Below, in pieces: positions 60,582-64,000 of a stretch of DNA of 64,000 nt. The translations under genes were made by a program, and so were the position numbers. The notes under the pieces were generated by a model. It made no database searches. It saw only the letters and a list, made by a program, of their open reading frames with translations, and was not told where the DNA came from. Numbering within the stretch: the first letter of the stretch is position 1; each line of letters opens with the position of its first letter. Source of the stretch: Saccharospirillum alexandrii_A (lineage in GTDB: Bacteria > Pseudomonadota > Gammaproteobacteria > Pseudomonadales > Natronospirillaceae); contig NZ_JBHZRJ010000004.1 of assembly GCF_043641555.1 (NCBI RefSeq), positions 479,040 through 543,039 of the forward strand, given 5' to 3'.

Positions 60582-61807
60582 TGAGTACAAACAAGCCAGC
60601 CTTCATGCAATGGCTCGACCAGCGTCTGCCGGTCACCAATGCTTATGAAAAGCACATGTCCAAGTACTATGCGCCGGTTAACCTGAACTTCTGGTACGTG
60701 TTCGGGTTACTTGCAACGCTGGTATTTGCCAACCAAATCCTGACCGGGATTTGGTTGACCATGTCGTTTGTCCCCAGCTCCGATGAAGCCTTTCGCTCTG
60801 TCGAGTACATCATGCGTGATGTCGACATGGGTTGGTTGATTCGCTATATGCATTCAACCGGTGCGTCTTTCTTCTTTGTTGTCGTCTACCTGCACATGTT
60901 CCGCGGCATTATGTATGGTTCATACAAAAAGCCCCGTGAGCTGATCTGGGTGTTCGGCATGTTCATCTATCTGGCCCTGATGGCGGAAGGCTTTATGGGC
61001 TATGTCTTGCCCTGGGGTCAGATGTCGTTCTGGGGTGCTCAGGTCATTATCTCCCTGTTCGGTGCTATTCCCGTCATCGGCGATGGCCTGACTGAATGGA
61101 TTCGGGGCGACTTCCTGATTTCCGGCATTACGCTGAACCGTTTCTTTGCGTTGCATGTCATCGCTTTGCCGTTGGTGCTGGCGCTGCTGGTTGTGTTGCA
61201 CATACTGGCACTGCACGAAGTGGGGTCGAACAACCCCGATGGTATCGACATCAAGAAACACAAGGATGAGCAGGGTAAACCGCTGGACGGCATTCCGTTC
61301 CACCCCTACTACACCCTTGGCAAGTTGCCGATGATCATCGTGTTCCTGTTTGTGTTCTGCGGCGTGATCTTCTTCTTCCCGGAAGGTGGCGGCTATTTCC
61401 TTGAACACGCCAACTTCGAGCCAGCCAACCCGCTGAAAACGCCGGCACACATTGCACCAACCTGGTACTACGGTGCTTTCTACTCCATCCTGCGGGCTGT
61501 TCCTGACAAGCTAATGGGCGTTATCGCCATGGGCGCCGCCATTGCCATCCTCTTTGTCCTGCCCTGGCTGGACAAAAGCCCGGTATTGAGCTGGCGTTAC
61601 AAGGGCTGGATGAGCAAAACCGCTATTGTTGTGTTTGCTCTGGCCTTCATCATGCTGTCTTACCTGGGTGGTCAGCCGGTAACGGATCTGAATACCTGGT
61701 TGGCCCGCATTGGCTCTGTGATCTATTTCGGCTTCTTCTTGCTAATGCCGATATACACACGCATGGAAACCACCAAACCTGTACCGGAGAGGGTGCCAGC
61801 GAAATGA
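60581..61807 (+). CDS. petB: Cytochrome b subunit of complex III
   Basis: 408 residues, b-type with about eight to nine helices. Heme histidines are in HSTGASFFFVVVYLHMFRG and in FFALHVIALPLVLALLVVLH; the quinol-oxidation motif reads PEGG in the FFFPEGGGYF segment near 270. It forms the membrane core of complex III. The stop overlaps the petC start by 4 bases (ATGA). Confidence 0.97.
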   Translation: MSTNKPAFMQWLDQRLPVTNAYEKHMSKYYAPVNLNFWYVFGLLATLVFANQILTGIWLTMSFVPSSDEAFRSVEYIMRDVDMGWLIRYMHSTGASFFFVVVYLHMFRGIMYGSYKKPRELIWVFGMFIYLALMAEGFMGYVLPWGQMSFWGAQVIISLFGAIPVIGDGLTEWIRGDFLISGITLNRFFALHVIALPLVLALLVVLHILALHEVGSNNPDGIDIKKHKDEQGKPLDGIPFHPYYTLGKLPMIIVFLFVFCGVIFFFPEGGGYFLEHANFEPANPLKTPAHIAPTWYYGAFYSILRAVPDKLMGVIAMGAAIAILFVLPWLDKSPVLSWRYKGWMSKTAIVVFALAFIMLSYLGGQPVTDLNTWLARIGSVIYFGFFLLMPIYTRMETTKPVPERVPAK

Positions 61808-62559
61808 AGAAACTGTTCCTGTCTCTCATACTGAGTGTTTCACCACTGGTGGCATTGGCCGCGGGTGAGTCCGTCGAGTTGGATCACATCGACACCGACA
61901 TCACTGACACGGCATCCCTGCAGCGCGGTGTTCAGACCTACATGAATTATTGTATGGCCTGTCACTCGCTGGAGTACGCCCGTTATAACCGCGTGGCTGC
62001 TGACCTGGATATTCCCGAAGATATTTTCGCGGAAAATCTTATTTTTACTGAAGCTGCTTTTGGCTCGCTGATGACAAACTCAATGAGCAGCGATGACGGT
62101 AAGGCTTGGTTTGGTGCTGCACCGCCAGACCTTACTCTGGTTGCCCGGGTACGGGGAGAAGATTGGCTCTATACCTACTTGCGCGGATTCTACCAGGACG
62201 AAAGTCGTCCATTAGGGGTCAATAACACAGCCTTTCCTAATGTCGGTATGCCGCACGCATTGATGGAGCTTCAGGGTCTCTGTGCTGAGCCGCCTCACGC
62301 CGTTAGCGAGCGTCGCTTTGATCCGTTGACCGGGAGCCTCATCACTGAGGGTGGTTGTGAGCATTACGCCGTGGAAGGGTCGCTGACCAAGGCTGAATAT
62401 GACGAGACCATTTATGATCTGGTTAACTTCCTGCAGTACATGGGTGAGCCATATGCCAAAGACCGCGAACGCATCGGTTGGATGGTGTTTGCCTTCCTTG
62501 CGGTGTTCCTGGTGATTGGTCAGTTGCTGTATCGCGAGTTGTGGAAAGACATTCACTAA
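61804..62559 (+). CDS. petC: Cytochrome c1 subunit of complex III
   Basis: 251 residues: signal peptide (LFLSLILSVSPLVALAAGE), heme-binding CMACHSLEYARY near 53, and a C-terminal anchor (IGWMVFAFLAVFLVIGQLL). Passes electrons to soluble cytochrome c. Last gene of petABC. Confidence 0.97.
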   Translation: MKKLFLSLILSVSPLVALAAGESVELDHIDTDITDTASLQRGVQTYMNYCMACHSLEYARYNRVAADLDIPEDIFAENLIFTEAAFGSLMTNSMSSDDGKAWFGAAPPDLTLVARVRGEDWLYTYLRGFYQDESRPLGVNNTAFPNVGMPHALMELQGLCAEPPHAVSERRFDPLTGSLITEGGCEHYAVEGSLTKAEYDETIYDLVNFLQYMGEPYAKDRERIGWMVFAFLAVFLVIGQLLYRELWKDIH

Positions 62560-62585
62560 GGTGAATGCCGAGTAGTATTTTTGAT

Positions 62586-62612
62586 AAGCGCGGCTGGTCC
62601 GCGCTTGTTTTG
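62586..62612 (+). terminator. Terminator after petC
   Basis: AAGCGCGG-CTGGT-CCGCGCTT followed by GTTTTGT, 26 bases past the petC stop and before sspA. Confidence 0.8.
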
Positions 62613-62651
62613 TCTTGTATCAGGGTGTTTTTACATCGAGGAGAGTACCTA

Positions 62652-63281
62652 ATGGGCGTCGTTGCCAAACGTTCTTCCATGACTTTTTACTCCGATCCGG
62701 CTAGTCAATACAGCCACAGGGTGCGTATTGTACTGGCGGAAAAGGGCGTAGCGGTCGACATCAAAGACGTCGATCCGGATGACATGCCTCAGGAAATTGC
62801 CGACATCAACCCTTATAACTCTCTGCCAACACTGGTCGACCGTGACCTCACGCTGTTTGAACACTACGTGATGATGGAGTACCTCGACGAGCGTTTCCCG
62901 CACCCGCCGTTGCTGCCGGTATATCCCGTTGCCCGGGCCGAGAGCCGTCAGTACATGGCTCGCATCCAGCGCGACTGGTGCGACAAGGTCGATGTTATCG
63001 TTGCTGCCAAGAGTAAAGACAGTGTGACCAAGGCGCGTAAAGAACTGCGCGAAAGCCTGCTGGCCATTGCTCCTTTGTTCGACGAAAAGCCGTTCTTCAT
63101 GAGCGAGGAGTTCACTCTGGTCGATTGTTGCGTTGCCCCTATTCTGTGGCGTTTGCCAGCCCTGGGTATTGAGTTGACTGAAAAACAGGCCAAGCCGATC
63201 CATAAGTACATGGAACGTCTGTTTGAACGTGAATCGTTCCAGATCAGCCTGTCTGAAGTCGAGCAGGAGATGCGCGACTGA
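62652..63281 (+). CDS. sspA: Stringent starvation protein A
   Basis: 209 residues from ATG 62652, where the glutathione-transferase fold begins (MTFYSDPASQYSHRVRIVLAEKG). The N-terminal thioredoxin-like half carries NPYNSLPTLVDRDLTLFEH; the helical half has TLVDCCVAPILWRLP. SspA binds RNA polymerase and helps survival in stationary phase and acid stress; it has no transferase activity. Its stop overlaps the sspB start (TGATG). Confidence 0.96.
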   Translation: MGVVAKRSSMTFYSDPASQYSHRVRIVLAEKGVAVDIKDVDPDDMPQEIADINPYNSLPTLVDRDLTLFEHYVMMEYLDERFPHPPLLPVYPVARAESRQYMARIQRDWCDKVDVIVAAKSKDSVTKARKELRESLLAIAPLFDEKPFFMSEEFTLVDCCVAPILWRLPALGIELTEKQAKPIHKYMERLFERESFQISLSEVEQEMRD

Positions 63282-63679
63282 TGAGTGAAATGACCTCCAA
63301 CAAACCCTACATGCTCAGGGCTTTCCACCAGTGGATTGTCGACAACAACTGCACGCCTTATCTGGTGATTGCAGCCGACTTCCCGGGTGTTGAAGTGCCT
63401 GTTCAATTTGTTCGGGATGGTCAGATCACACTTAATATAGCGCCTTCGGCGGTCAGGGAATTGGTGCTCGACAACCGCTGGGTTGAATTCAGTGCCCGTT
63501 TTTCCGGTGTGCCTACTCTGGTCAGAGCACCCATGCCTTCTATTATGGCCATCTTTGCCAAAGAGAATGGTCAGGGTATGGGCTTCGACCTCGAGGCACC
63601 GGAAGATCCGGATCCGGACGACACGCCCTCTGGTGACGACGGTGGTAGCAAGAAGCCGTCTTTGCGCGTGGTGAAGTAG
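63281..63679 (+). CDS. sspB: ClpXP adaptor SspB
   Basis: 132 residues. The substrate-binding domain (MTSNKPYMLRAFHQWIVDNN..., DGQITLNIAPSAVREL) is followed by an acidic disordered linker (EDPDPDDTPSGDDGG) and the C-terminal ClpX-binding tail PSLRVVK. It brings ssrA-tagged proteins to ClpXP for degradation. Co-transcribed with sspA. Confidence 0.96.
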   Translation: MSEMTSNKPYMLRAFHQWIVDNNCTPYLVIAADFPGVEVPVQFVRDGQITLNIAPSAVRELVLDNRWVEFSARFSGVPTLVRAPMPSIMAIFAKENGQGMGFDLEAPEDPDPDDTPSGDDGGSKKPSLRVVK

Positions 63680-63708
63680 CGCCACTCTGATAGCTGAAAG
63701 TGCACTGT

Positions 63709-63736
63709 AAAAGGCGTTCCCCGGGACGCCTTTTTT
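63709..63736 (+). terminator. Rho-independent terminator after sspB
   Basis: AAAAGGCGT pairs with ACGCCTTTT around a TCCCCGGG-type loop, ending in a run of six T. Confidence 0.92.
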
Positions 63737-63775
63737 AATTTCCGCAGAAAGTTTTGAAGAAAGTCAGTAAAGGCG

Positions 63776-63803
63776 TTGACCCGAGGAACTCAATCCCTAT
63801 AAT
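63776..63803 (+). promoter_or_regulatory. rRNA operon promoter P1
   Basis: TTGACC, 16-base spacer, TATAAT (63798-63803), followed by a GC-rich discriminator GCGCCTCC, the mark of stringently controlled rRNA promoters. Confidence 0.85.
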
Positions 63804-63905
63804 GCGCCTCCGCTGTGACCGAACAGCGGCTCCAACCAGCCGAGAGGCGGGATGAAGTGAAAGCTCTAAAGAACTGATTCTAAAGAACATTTCTTAATAA
63901 AAGAG

Positions 63906-63933
63906 TTGACACAACGGAGCGGGGGCGTAGAAT
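63906..63933 (+). promoter_or_regulatory. rRNA operon promoter P2
   Basis: TTGACA, 16-base spacer, TAGAAT (63928-63933), again followed by a GC-rich segment. Confidence 0.85.
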
Positions 63934-63970
63934 ACGCGCCTCTTCAAACGACAAGCCCAACGCGCTGTCG

Positions 63971-64000
63971 TCGATCTTTAACATTGGGAATCAAGTAATT
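63971..64000 (+). other. Antitermination box and pre-16S leader at the window edge
   Basis: TCGATCTTTAACA resembles the rrn boxA (consensus TGCTCTTTAACA), followed by GGGAATCAAGTAATT, the pre-16S leader form common in Pseudomonas-like bacteria. The 16S gene should begin beyond base 64000. Confidence 0.8.

Overview
The window is a dense chromosomal segment of a gammaproteobacterium. Supporting signs are petABC followed by sspA-sspB, the cmoA-cmoB pair, prfC of the gammaproteobacterial type, an rplM-rpsI operon, and an rRNA leader at the right edge of the type seen in Pseudomonas and Oceanospirillales. Base composition is moderately GC-rich. An Oceanospirillales/Saccharospirillaceae-like marine heterotroph is my best guess, but that is inference and not an identification. 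No phage, plasmid, CRISPR array or transposase gene is visible.

Layout. 0-9 kb: 3' part of a MATE exporter, modF-like double ATPase, gdhA, a tightly coupled fosA / ATP-grasp (PPDK_N) pair, an AraC regulator with a LysE-type exporter. 9-18.8 kb: a lower-GC pair of unknown genes, a thioredoxin-reductase-like flavoprotein divergent from an Rrf2 regulator, a GFA-domain protein, a PA2779/PA2778-type pair, LuxR regulator, serine hydrolase, and a divergent pair made of a GNAT-C39 peptidase fusion and a RimK-like ATP-grasp ligase. 18.8-28.2 kb: hybrid sensor kinase with a coupled molybdopterin-fold protein, M32 carboxypeptidase, udk, pgk, fba, xylB. 28.3-33 kb: small conserved proteins, a chemoreceptor, an AEC transporter, a lone solute-binding protein. 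33-43 kb: the amino-acid importer aapJQMP beside a leftward operon rimK - AstE-like - sensor kinase - sigma-54 regulator. 43-54.8 kb: mgtE, then an alpha-glucoside/sucrose locus (LacI regulator, GH13 alpha-glucosidase, two permeases, binding protein, sucrose phosphorylase) and a membrane chemoreceptor. 54.8-64 kb: cmoB, cmoA, prfC, rplM, rpsI, petABC, sspAB and the promoters and leader of an rRNA operon whose 16S gene lies just beyond the edge.

Circuits readable from the DNA. (1) A sigma-54 promoter (37703-37720) sits upstream of aapJ, three 16-bp repeats lie farther upstream, and the adjacent two-component system pairs a kinase carrying an amino-acid-binding-protein domain with a GAFTGA-containing sigma-54 activator. 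(2) The same 14-bp near-palindrome lies upstream of both the sugar-binding protein gene and the sucrose phosphorylase gene, a good candidate operator for the local LacI protein. (3) A TGTAAC-N7-GTTACA palindrome lies between the Rrf2 gene and its divergent flavoprotein gene.

The most unusual material is non-coding. Five copies of a 113-bp palindromic repeat (30-bp arms around a 53-nt core) lie in intergenic gaps between 9.9 and 31.1 kb. The core and arms carry compensatory substitutions, and G-U-type mismatches fall on one strand only. A second, 143-bp family has two copies 40 kb apart in opposite orientation; one copy supplies the stop codon of the sucrose phosphorylase gene.
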